Positions 12,428 to 24,300 of a DNA stretch of 64,000 nt are shown here, piece after piece (positions within the stretch are counted from its first letter, which is position 1; the number at the start of each line of letters is the position of its first letter). The DNA lies in the NCBI GenBank assembly GCA_040954595.2, contig CM082592.2:7254001-7318000 (forward strand), in the 5' to 3' direction. A model generated the notes under the pieces. The model did not search any database and was not told the origin of the DNA. It saw nothing but the letters and a program-made list of their open reading frames with translations. The translations under genes were made by a program, and so were the position numbers. Origin of the DNA: Balanoglossus misakiensis. Lineage: Eukaryota > Hemichordata.

Positions 12428-15125
12428 AAGCCGAATCGGTAATCTCAAAATGGAGACCAACCTATCAATTGCCATCATTCTTTGTCTCGTGGTTGCCACG
12501 GTCCAATCAGCTGCGATTGGTAAAGAGCGAAGCATTCAGAAACGTAAGTTGAACACCTGTGTTTCTCGTAATTAGCATAATAAAGTACAGATCTGAATCA
12601 GAACCTGGGGTTTTGGCCATGGTTGTATCTTCTCGTATACATGCCAAACCCCAGACCGTTTTCTCGCGAAGCACGTGGTTTTGGCATATGAATATCGACA
12701 GTCACACGAATATTATCTCCCTTTCCTCCAGGTTTCGGCTGCTTTCGTTTTCAATGTTCGGACAACGAAGTATGCAAGGAAAACCACTACGGAGAAGCCT
12801 ACTGTCTTCCAGGTGAGGATTGTTCATGTCTCGTTTGGCAATAACATTCCCGCTTTATTCATTTGGTAGATTTGACTGTGTATAAACGTGATCAGACTTT
12901 ACAGTATTTTACTTGAGTAAAAAGCCACGTATTATGAAACAAACCCGACACGTGAGAAGCTGTCAATTCCCAAATTAAGTTTTGAATGATATGGGATCTT
13001 TAGCGGTGTTCATTTTTAAGAGTACCAAGTTTACAGCATCGTATACTGATTTGAATGTCGTCACCGCCTTGATAGTCACAATCTTGTGTTTTTGTGTTTT
13101 TCCCCCCAGCTGATCAGTCAGGTGCCCAGGGCAGCAAAGGTAAGTGGAATTTTAAGTTGAAAAAAAGAAAGAAAGAAATACTTTTGTGTTGCATTTTGGT
13201 TAATTGCCCTGTCCTGTCATTTTACCTGTCTAGACTGGAAAATTCACAGTCCTACTCACAATTAAATTGTCACTGCAACACTTCTCATATTATCCTCTTC
13301 CAGGTCGCGAGTTTATCAAAAGACTTCTTGAAGTTCTAGAGTCCAAGAAAAGCGAAGATCAACAAAGCTACAAGAGACGTAAGTACCACTTGCAACAACA
13401 ATATCAAAACACAAAACACAATGTTTGCAACTCGTTTGTCACATCCACGACTGTTCAAAAACCGTACACCCCTATTCAGTAAACTTAGTGCCTTGAAATT
13501 TTGTAAAAGATAAGTAATTTGTAACAATCTGACGTATCTCTGTCTTTAATGCAGGTTTCGGTTGCAATCACTACAACTGTGGCGATGACGAAATGTGTCT
13601 TGAAAATCGATGGGGGGAGGCGTACTGCGTAGACGGTAAGTAATAGATTTAGTTGGACATCCATAATACAAAGAGCGATCATGGTCCAGAGAATGATTCA
13701 CCATACAACGCACGTGAAAATAAACGAATGGCTACGGGGTCTCAGTTGATGGCAGGGATGAACTATGAAATCGATCTCCCACCGAAGAGCCCCTGCATTG
13801 AGACAAACCAATAGCAGAAGTCGACATTAATAATAACTACGGACCACTAATAACAGAGACATTGTTCATTTATGACACGTAATGGTTTGAATGGACAAAT
13901 GATCATAATATTGTAATCCACCAATTTGCATAAGTGGGTATTAATGAAGTTGACGAATATTTCTGGTCGGATTAACTTTCAGATGATACACCCGGCGTCG
14001 GCAGAGGAAACGGTAGGTGTATTGGTGACTCGTGAAAGATCAAAAACTTTACGGAGTATATTACAAAAAGAAAACCGTATGATTACTACTTCTTCAATGA
14101 AAAACATTTCATACCCAAAGACTGAGCTAAGAGTGAGCGAGGGAGAGAGGGGTGGGTTAGTTGGAGGGAATGTCTTTATGGTACAATCAAAATGTATGCC
14201 ACGCTAATGATGTGTGTCTCTGTTTGCCAGCGTGTGTTTTTATCACGTGACACGGCAAACATTTTACAATAAATCATTCTCTGTTTTGTGTTGTTTTCAG
14301 GCGAAAAGCGAAATTACGACAAACGTAAGTTGTCTTTAAGACGCTGAGAATCTTAAATCATGTTACACGTACTGCGTTCCTCGGTTTTGTGCAAGTTAGC
14401 TTTCTATGTTCATGAAAGCTTAACATGTTCTAAAAAGAAGTTAACTCGGAAGCACGTTTTAAAAATCATTTTTTTTCTCATTTGCAGGTTTTGGTTGCCA
14501 TCACTACGACTGTGAGAGCGGTGAAATGTGTCTCGAAAATCGATGGGGAGACGCTTATTGCGTGGATGGTAAGTATTTTTTTTTTGCGATTCAGAGCACA
14601 CGTGTGTTCTTCAATCGCACACGTGCGCTACAAATAGTTTTAAGGCGCAACACGGAGATTGTCACACACAAAAAAGTTTCCCAAATTGCTACCGAAGTTA
14701 ATGTTAATTTTTCTGCATTTCAGAAAGCATGCCAGGCGCTAACCAGATGAAACCGGTAACTATACATTTATCACCCTGTTTTGTTAGGATGTTGAAAATA
14801 TGTACAGGATATAATCTTAGCCACGTTGACAGATCGTAGGAAGCACTGCTTCGACCATACAGAGTCGACGTTCATTGTCAAGGCGTGGTCGAGGGTCCAG
14901 GCCTATGTTTTCAGTGACACATGAATCGTCTTGATAACCAAAGCGTTTTAACGCTGTTTTTGCCATAATGTACATACTAGTATACTTGGCATGAAAATAA
15001 ACTGGCAAAAGAAACCTCAGAATTGAATGGTTTCTTTTCAAACCATCTCAAAGGATCTCAGAAAAATTTCACTATTTATCTTCTGTGTGATAATTTTCTT
15101 GCAGGAAAACCCCAGACAGAAGTAA
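12428..15125 (+). CDS. Secreted precursor with three tandem four-cysteine peptides
   Basis: Seen: ten coding exons (ATG 12450; 12428-12543, 12732-12812, 13110-13139, 13304-13378, 13555-13635, 13983-14012, 14301-14324, 14488-14568, 14724-14755, 15105-15125) give 182 residues. A hydrophobic signal peptide spans about 1-21. Three modules begin FGC right after KR, KRR or KR (FGC at 33, 95 and 140) and share the spacing C-x4-C-x5-C-x9-C; modules 2 and 3 share EMCLENRWG and AYCVD. Each is encoded by an 81-base exon. Linkers are short and polar; the first contains a helical-looking EFIKRLLEVLE. Dibasic sites suggest prohormone-convertase release of three disulfide-bonded peptides of about 26 residues. 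I do not recognise the family. The spacing recalls the N-terminal part of follistatin/EGF-like (FOLN) modules. Neuropeptide, growth-factor-like or defence roles are all possible; none is shown. The 30- and 24-base exons are the least certain. Confidence 0.8.
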
Positions 15126-15275
15126 CTTGTCCTTGGAATAACCGATACAGACGTTCAAAAGGGAAAATCAGAAATATGTGATCATGCAAACAGCTTCATT
15201 TATACTTTCAGTTTCCACTCTATTCTTTCATAAATCGCGGTGCTCACAGGACTTATGGTGTGGTTAACTTTGCAA

Positions 15276-15281
15276 AATAAA
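15276..15281 (+). terminator. Poly(A) signal of the peptide precursor gene
   Basis: AATAAA lies 151 bases after the TAA at 15123-15125, so the transcript should end near 15300. RNF25 on the opposite strand stops at 15611, which makes the two genes tail-to-tail with about 300 bases between them and no other feature seen there. Confidence 0.6.
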
Positions 15282-15610
15282 GTTGATTTGATAAAGAAAA
15301 GATAAGTCTGGCTTCTTGTTTTTTTTTCACTCAGAACCGCTTCAAGAATCAACCATCACCATCGATGCAAGAGAAATTTAAGTTTCACATATACAATCGT
15401 AGTACTCGGTTATCTCTCGACTTTCACCATCACATCGCCACCTGTGTCCCGCATTTCAATGCAATATTGATAAAATATGATTAATTACTGGGTTTCCAAT
15501 ATAGCACCAAAGAAGTTTAGGACAAATAATATCCTTGTTGAGGTATCCATTGTAAATATTCCTCAGACCCTGTTATTATTTGGTGATGGATCACTACATT
15601 GAAGTGAATA

Positions 15611-18600
15611 TCACCTAAAGTCATCAAATCCAGGAGGTGGTTTCACAGGTTTATTATGGTGTACAGTCCTGTCTTTATTGTCCACATGTTTTCCTTCAAA
15701 TCCGGGTGGTTTTCTGATGGGTTTACTTTCCCTCTCACGTTCAGACGACATGACTCCAAATCTAGATGCTTTCTCAGAGTTCCCATTCACAGAAGTGGGT
15801 TCACATTTTACAGGCTTCTTTTGGCCATCACTGGATGCCGCAGTTGTTTTGTGGCCCGATTTCTCACACTTAGTTCCTCTCCCAGTGGTCTTATCATGCC
15901 TTTCTGGACCCTGAGACTTGTCTCCTGTAGGCTGGTGACTTTGTTGTCCCGTGGGGGGTTTCCTCTGCTGAAATCCAGGGGGTGGTCTTATAGATCTTTT
16001 ATTTCTGCTGTCTCTTCCACTCTGTGATCTTCTATCCCTCTCACCACCCTTCGACATCGCATCTGCTTCCGGATTATCATCAAGGTGGTCCTTACGCCTT
16101 CTGTGGTCACTTTTATCATTACCATCCTTCTTCCCGGACTCCATTTTCCCAGCATGCACCTCTCCATCTTGGCTATCATTCCGTTCACCCTGCCTGTCCC
16201 TGTATCTCTCTCGTCTCTGTCTGTGGTACTGCGCACTATCCTGCCTGTATGTCCCATCATACGGCCTGCCACTTCCACCACCACCCCTCCCTCTATGAGG
16301 CTGATGGTATCTCCTGCCACCCGCACCTACACCAGGCCTGTCCCTCCGATCTGCATCACTTCTCTCCTTCTCTCCATTGACCTGTTTTTCATCTTTTGGC
16401 TTCCCTCCATATCCACCCTCCTTTGCAGTCACACCCACACACTTGGATCCTTGCGCACCATCTCCCACTGCAGTCTTTTCACACACAGCTTTATCATCCG
16501 AACCCTGTCTTGACGTTTCTTTTTTCGATGCCTCTCTTTTCTGTAAATCACCAGATTCGCTACTTCCTGACTTCTGGTTGCTGTCTTCCCTCGTTTTATT
16601 TCCCTCCTTTCTGAACCTATCGTCTCTAGCAGACACAGCTCTGGACCTCCGATCCGATCGTTCGTGATCGTACTTCCCACTTCGAGGCCTATCCCTATCA
16701 TGGTACTGTCTTCGATGATGCGACCGCCTGTCGTATCTGCCGTCTTCTCTCTTGGGATGCTGGCCGTCAGCTCGTTTTGAGGTAGACGATTTGTCCTTCG
16801 TTTTCTCCAGTGATGCGTCCGTCTTGCGCTCCGTGTCACTGGCATCCGTGTTTGCGACCTGATCCGCCCTGTCAACTCCACTGGGATGAGTTTTGGGCAC
16901 AGACACAGTGACTGTGATATCAGGAGTCTGCAGATAAAAATGACCACAGGACCAGTTAGTAACTGAGTGAGTGATCTTCCTGAATGATTGAACCCCACGG
17001 AGGGGGTGATATAGCCTTCATAGCAACATTGATGATACACATATACAAAATTGTTCAGCAAATTGATATTTTACTTTTTTACTTACAGCAGAGATATCGA
17101 TAAGAAATTTATTTTTCTCAGCCTCCACGTCAATGATGGCCCCTTTCTTCATCTGTTTCTTGTACAACGCTTCCATCTTCTTCTGCTGCGCTTGCACTTC
17201 TGCACTGGGTTTGTACGCTTCGTTTTCCAAGAGTTGTTTGGGAGTTGTGGCTTTTTTGAGTTGTTCCAAGTCGTATGACAGCGATTCCCTACACACAAGA
17301 CATACCACCTAGTATAGACAAATCAAAATCAATTCAACAAATAAAATATATAAAACTTCCTGCTATGTTCACTTACAGTGGACATACCACTTACCACTTA
17401 GTATCTGAATCATGATAACATGGTTGGTTTAAATATTTTTCTGTGACTCTCCAGAAGCAGATTTTATATTATAGGAACATTTCATTTCATTATCATGGCC
17501 ACTGTGAGCCATAAACTTAAGTTACCTTTTCTTCCTCTTTCTCAGCATGCTCAATGTAATTAGCCAGACAGTGCGAATGAAAATAATGATAACATGCCGT
17601 CTTTATGAAATCATCTTCTTCCTGCGACAACAACAAAATAAAATGTTAAGCATCTGTAGGAAAACATGAAATCTGAGATTTCTAGAAGTTGTCTCTTTAC
17701 TCTACTTCAAACCAATGTCATGGGATGGAGCAATCAAATTACTTACTTGCAATTCATACAGACATATCAGGCACACAACACTGGGTAAATTATTGCTTGT
17801 TAGACTCTCTTTAGCAAGCTGCAAGAATAAACAATAATATAAATAACAAACAACACGAACAGACTGAGAGATTGACGTCAATTGTTAGCCTGTCTATATA
17901 CAATTTTTCTTCTCTGATGTGCTCACCCTAATGCTACAAAAGTAAATTAAAAGCCAGTTCTACAAATTACGTGTACATGCATTTTAATTGTTCAAGAGTG
18001 TTTACCTCAATGAGTTCATACAGCATGGCACCTCCCTTCCTTTCATCAGCCAGTTCATGTAAATTTTTGCGAAGTCTGCAAGATTCGCAAAATTCAGTTT
18101 AGCACAGTTTCACAACCTCTTGGGCCAGCGGAAGTAGTCTTTACATTCCGATGATCACCTTTCAGTATTCAGGTACAAATGACTCTTCCTGAGCATAACC
18201 CTGCCACCCCCTGTTTCCCTCTGTAGAAGTCCAACTTTACCATTGCAAAACAATAGACTTGGACCAAACCATAGTGGTGAGAGGTTTAAATCAACACAAT
18301 AGAAAGGTGCTGTGGATCACTAAGACACACTTACCCCATCAACTGTTCATCTGCAAGGCCTCTTGAGTTTCTGATCAGTATTTCAGGAACTTGGTGTGGA
18401 TACTGAAATCAAAGAGAAGCACACCAACATGTTAACACTAGGACAACCAATGAAAGCTATTAGCCACACATGAAAATACATTACGCACCAAATTGTTGAA
18501 CAGTTTCCAGTCTCTCCCTTGTGAACACCCAGCTTTACACAGTAAAATCAGAATAAGAATTTCATCTGGATTTCTGCAATGACCTATACAGAAGCAAACA

Positions 18601-19728
18601 CACTGTAGGCATACTCACTGTGTTCGGTAACTGTAGCACCAGGGTGATACACACGTATTGTGTTGTAGTGTCTTCTGCTGTAGCAGGGTGTAAAACCACA
18701 CTCAGACAACATGGCCGGCCACTGTGGGGTGGGAACAATTCAAAAATTGTATATTTCTTGCTTTGTCAACAGAACAGCAAAGAAGCAGCAAATGCACAGA
18801 TCATGTCAACTCTACATCTAATTTTAATCAGAATGGAGCATTCAATTGATACAAACCTTTTATCTTTATCCACTGTTAATTCATGGATATAAATAGCTTC
18901 TAGTAGTTCTATTTCTTGCGATAAGCTATGGTAAATAAAAGTTGTATGTCAAATGTCATTTACATGTCGCTCCATTGATATAAACATAAACATCAACGGC
19001 CATCCAACATATAGCTACAATATTTCAGCCAGGCATAATTGTGAGTCAGAATGTGACATGATATGACACAACTATTGAGAAAGAGATGAAGCAGTCCATC
19101 TATGTGATGGAGGAACAGTGTGGAAGGGCTCACATATATGAGCCCTTCCACAACTCAGCTCTGTGTAACATGACAGGGCTGAGGTGCTGCCGGTTACAAC
19201 GGTCAACACACAGCCCTACAATGCAGAGCTGGTGCAAACTGGGCTTTTGTCTTTTGAGGGAAAGCTGTTGTGGTCATTACATGTCTTGCTTGTCTGCCTT
19301 TTCAGTTAAACTCGACAGTCATCCACATTCCAATCCCATTCTAAACATTCCTTGAAAACTGGCATATGGTACGAGTGTGGTGAGACACTGCAGTCAGCCT
19401 GTAGTCTGTAGACTGACAATATGCGGTCCTGTCGTATGTCTGCCTAGAAGCAAGTTTGATAGCTCGAGGTTTTCCCTAGTGTACTACTGTTGCTATGTAT
19501 AAATGGGGTTGCACGGGGACACCCCCCCCCCCCCCCCCCCCTCTCCATATCAGGCGAAAGTTTGCAGATGACACGCTCAATTTAAAACATTTAGACATGA
19601 TAAATTGTTGTTACACGCCAATGTGAAACAACTTCTATCCAAATTTAAGAAAGAAACTCGCTCGTTTGTGCCCACCTGCCTTCACTTTCGGAAATGTTTC
19701 GAGTTCTGCTTCCACCGGAAGCTGCCAT
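15611..19728 (-). CDS. rnf25: RNF25-like E3 ubiquitin ligase (RWD + RING), RING exon frameshifted
   Basis: Seen: exons 19728-19676 (ATG 19728), 18925-18857, 18721-18619, 18402-18335, 18075-18006, 17818-17747, 17622-17526, 17308-17087 and 16927-15611. They encode about 689 residues if the frameshift is disregarded (human about 459). An N-terminal RWD domain runs from EIELLEAIY through LHPATAED and YPHQVPEILIRN to GGAMLYELIE. The RING is spread over three exons: CLICLYELQ, CYHYF / HSHCLANYI, and CLVCRESL, followed by the family block GAIIDVEAEKNKFLIDI. In the 97-base exon an extra T in a run of five (17579-17583) separates CYHYF from HSHC and would cause early termination. The last exon is a very long Arg/Lys/Asp/Ser-rich tail with three PPGF motifs. 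Known: RNF25 ubiquitinates ribosomal protein eS31 on stalled ribosomes and acts with the GCN1/RNF14 pathway. Assignment by domain order and block similarity is strong. Confidence 0.92.
18196..18288. repeat. Short inverted-repeat element, TTAACCCTTTCA family (diverged copy)
   Basis: This 93-base stretch in an RNF25 intron matches 50931-51023 with interruptions. Both share GTCCAACTTTACCAT in the middle and ends resembling AACCCT-CACCCCC and GGTGA-AGGGTTTA. The near-complementary ends suggest a small foldback or MITE-like element. Confidence 0.5.
19120..19151. repeat. Perfect short hairpin in RNF25 intron 1
   Basis: GTGGAAGGGCTCA is followed by a 6-base loop and its exact reverse complement TGAGCCCTTCCAC. 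It is too short for a microRNA precursor. A regulatory or structural role is unknown. Confidence 0.6.
19522..19541 (+). repeat. Poly(C) run
   Basis: About 20 consecutive C residues in RNF25 intron 1. Shorter C or G runs recur through the window (for example near 550, 10520, 23745, 30445, 48900, 52510 and 56953), which seems typical of this genome. Confidence 0.8.
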
Positions 19729-21357
19729 GTTGTACGGTGCGAGGACTGGGCGTGCGCAATGACACAGGTCAAATGAACTCACTGACCTTTTGAGTACGAG
19801 TGTTGCGTATTTCGGAAGCCGGTATGGGGATAGTAATGATTGCCCTACGTGTGCTTTCCCGTGGTGTCTGCTTTCAATTTCATCACCCGGCAAAGAAACG
19901 CGTGTATTGAACTTTCCTGTTTACATTTGAACAGCCTCAGCTTCGGATTAAATCAATCTTCAGAACTGATTTAGGTTCTATTTGAAAGCAAAACAACGCG
20001 AACAATTGCAGCGCAACAATTTTGTTTTCGTTTCTCCTCCGAATTAAATTCCGGAACGGCGCTGTGAACGACGGAATATTGCTGGACACTCATTATAGGT
20101 GCAACAATGAGGGCGCTTACATCATTGAGTGCGGGGAATAGAGCGTCTATAGGAGCGTATGATTTCGTTTGCTGCCACAGGGAGCTCGGTAAGAAAGCAA
20201 CAAAAGACATGCTTACAACCACATATAGCTGTCTTTTCAACAGTTCTTAAAGGGACAATAGCTGTGGCTCGCTATTTTTTCAGAACCTTCTGTTTTGCAC
20301 GTCGTAGCCCCGAGAGCCAGACCGCTATGCGTATAGTAAGCGGATATTGCCCAGATATTGCTGAATATAGGTAAACCGGGCGGGATGAAAACCAATAAAC
20401 TCGTTGCAGAATTGTCACAAAAAGTATATTTATGCCAATAGCCTATACCTCAATTAGAAATAACGTTGGAGCAACTTTTTCAGCATTTTGATCGAGGTAT
20501 TAATGGAAATTTCTTGTTTGATTCTCTAAGAAAAAAGGCCCCAAATGTATATGTACCCTATCAACACAGCGGGTTCGCAGGCATGCGCGCCGCCACAAGA
20601 AAAAACATCCACGGGGCATCTCGTGTAACTATGGCAACGCACTGTCATAATATCGAACGCGCAGACACCTGTTATACAAGCTGAGCGGTGCTGGTGGTTT
20701 CTTCTCGTTGTCGCCGTAGCGTTGCCCAGGCAACGGTGATCGCTGACTTCAGGGTATTGATTGGGAAGCTTCCTGTGACGTCACCCTGCGTGGAGCCAAT
20801 GGCGATGCCGGTTTCGGTGACCGTAATCACGGCTTGCACACAAGATCGCACATAATCGTCAGGCCACGAGATTCAATGACACTGCCAGTCGATCTGGCAG
20901 TGATGCGCCCGGGCTAAACTGGACGCGATTCAAGACGTCTTTTTCCGGTAATAACGAAGGGCAAGACACTGTGCCAGTGATGGCAGCCACTAGAACGAGC
21001 AGGGCGGGCTTGGCGATTCTTTAATCCACGGGCAACTAGCACTGGTGCGATGCGCATATGATTCATATATCAGACAAACATTTTCGAACAAGCAGGTGAG
21101 TGTTGACATCTTTCTTGTTATCCTTGTCTGTGTTCACATCTTTGTATCGGAAAGTCGGGACACCAGCAACAACCAAATTTAAAGGAAACTAGTAAAAGTT
21201 AAGAAACACCTCCTTCAAAACTTCCCAGTTAACACCTGTCGTCTGTTATTGAACAGAAATGCAAACGGGCTTGATTTCTGTTGATACTGTGTTGTTTTGA
21301 AAACAACATGTGCACTGTTCAGAGAGTTATTTCTGAGCGTAATCAAACGATGATATA

Positions 21358-21387
21358 CACAACAACAACAACAACAACAACAACAAC
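21358..21387 (+). repeat. (CAA)n microsatellite
   Basis: About ten copies of CAA in tandem. Confidence 0.9.
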
Positions 21388-24300
21388 GGAATATGATTTT
21401 ATATATTCCACCAGAAGACGACAGAGTGACGGAACGAACACAGTAGACCTGCAGGGCACTCCAAGAAAATTCGAAATCCACGGCGTATGCTAACAAACCC
21501 CGGGTGTCACGTTTCACCGACAAACCAGAACCAGACTTCGGATGTAATTTTCAGACTCTTAAAATCCAAACCCTAATACCGACTAAGTATTGACACATCC
21601 CAGGTGTGTCGTAATTATGTGATGGTTCAAAGTAACGTAAAACCGCCGAGCAAACAGTAGAAATCCAAATGCACTAGCGATCGATACATCACACGCAGTT
21701 CCTTACAAACAATATATATCGCTTAGTCCTTCGCTTTAGCAGATGTCATGGTTTATTCATCATTAGAACAAATCAGAATGGCACACATTCATCAAATCTG
21801 GATTGGAATAATTATACAATTTTATTTACAATATTTATTTAATTTTTGAGGACGTTAATTGAATTCCGAAGATGATGCGTATATTGGTAAACAAACGGTG
21901 TTTAACCACACACCGATATTTCGAACATGTATTTATTCTGGGTGTGTGTTTTCACGTCAAAACAGATATCATTCAAGTCGGCTTTATCGAAGCGTAATAG
22001 CTGACACCATCTGCTGTTATTGTCAAAGTTACTGACCACTTCAGACGATAATTGTTAAAGTATTTGCTAATTGAAATTGATTTTGGCAGATAGTGACGCG
22101 TTTACACCTATATACGCACTCTAATCTCTAATGCGACATACCAGCAAACTGGGAACTGTCATACTCAGAATGTGATCATTAATATGCAAATGCCGAATAT
22201 CATCAATACTTACTAAAGTCATAGAGTGACCAATATTACACTCCCTATATTCAGCACCCTACACCAGGCGATCTACAACTTCGCATCTATCTGGGCTATC
22301 TATCTACCTAATAGTATATATATAACTACGATCTAGAAATTGTAGATTGCTGTTACTCCGATAGCCAGTCAATATGCGTATACTATTATTTAGTTCACTT
22401 AGTACTGTGTGGGTATATAGGTACTATTCCTCTTTTCCTCAATCTTCTCTCCAATTTCACACCCATTGTGTTACTCGCCATGTCACTAATCCATTTCATG
22501 CCCGACCGCGCAATCACCGGGGCAACGAATGTAGTCTTTTTCCGGTTTTGTCAATTCAAGAAAAGACCGACGTTTCTAATTTTTTAATTCACTCTTATTT
22601 TCGTTCACTAGTTCAAGACTTTCTGTTTTTCGACCAACTGGGAAGAAACTGTCTTATACGCAGAATTGTCAATTAACCTTGGTTCTTTAGACCTGGAGGG
22701 ACGCAGTGATTTTAAAAGAAAGGGATATAATGACGAATGCGATATTGCCACGTTCCATTTTGTATATCAAGTATCAGTGCCTGTACAGTAATGTCTCAAT
22801 AACGTTTCCTGTATTCTTACAATTTATTCAGAAGAGCGGTTAGGAGTGAAATGCACTGATAAAAATAGCGCTGTTTTTCATTCGTTTAATCATCGCTGGC
22901 CAACTTCACATTTTAGCGCATTGCAGTGCAATCAATCGGCAATCTCTTGAACTCACATTTGCGTATACTAACGGATGGAGATATAGCGCGCACATTTGAA
23001 TCTGTTTTAAAATATGGTCTCGATCCGTAACCATAGCACCCAGGACTTCCGTAGTCGTGAGAAACCTTTACGCACTCCATGCGTATACATCTATATGTTC
23101 GGTCTATGCAATTCGTCTAGTATCCAGTAGGCGTACGACGTTGTCCCACAAAGCAGGATAGTCGCTGGACGATCTGTTATAAGAACATAGGAAATCGTCC
23201 TCTGTAAGGGATATTACCAGTCTAATAAATATAATGACGTTTAAATCGAGGCCAGCCAGCGATACAAAAAATCCTAATATCCGGATACTCCTGACACGAC
23301 GGCGAAATGAGAAGACTGTAAATTTGTTTTTGCGGATTCTCAAGTACGACGCAGCACATTAGCAAACTGTGAACGACAGCGCACGTTGAAACAACCCGCA
23401 TGAAAAATCGATCGAGAAATACTGTCTTGGGGTGTACATGTTACATCAGTGTATATGAGAAGTGGCATCTTGTAGAAGAAGAAACTGGAAGATTTGACAG
23501 ATTGGCCGCGTGTTTTTCCCGCGGGGAAAACATGAAAGCGCACAACGCCCCCTATAGTACTCGAGGCAGCGTTGAAGATCCCATGGAGAACATCCGACCC
23601 ACACGGTCATCGTTTCCATCACGCTGCCTTTCCACACTTTGTGACACGTGTACTCTGAGAAGATTAATGGCGGCCAAGAGTCAGCCGTGTCTTCCGTATC
23701 AACTGATCTATCTGACGCGCGTGTACCATTAATGTAATTTCTTACCCCCCCCCCCCATATTATCTGAAAATATAGTATTAAAGTTATCGGCGCGTGCATT
23801 GTGCCTATATACCATAAATTATTACTGCAACATATCAACCTGGGAGGATTCGCCCATACAATATCAAATTGGTACAATTTTTTATTTGATAAACAAAATC
23901 GATTTCAACAAATGACATCGGCGAATGCTGATGCCCAAGACATGAATATTTAAAGATGCAATTTGTTTGTAAGGAAAACAAAATAAGCTGCAAGAAACGC
24001 AGACTGCAGGGTTGAGATTGAAGATGAAGCTGGATTGCGCTTGGGGGCAACGTATAGGCGAGGCATCGAACGTGGGATGAACAATCTCAATTTAAGAAGT
24101 GCTGTGGGTGATCTTTCAATGTCACAGGCGACGCATTACTGGAGCGGAGAAGACAAATGGCGCAGCCACACAGCTTTTGTCATTAAAAGGGATTGGGGAG
24201 TCACGTCTCTCTTTGATTGCAAACTCTGATCGCGTGCCGATGCTATCGGCTGACAAGAAACCCGTTTTAGAGTGCCCGGTCGGATTTTATCGCCGCTCCA

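Noticed and set aside
16024-16513. Plus-strand frames rich in His, Pro and Ser
   Set aside because: Antisense shadows of the long charged RNF25 tail exon.
19120-19151. A microRNA precursor
   Set aside because: The stem is only 13 bp with a 6-base loop, too short for Drosha/Dicer processing.
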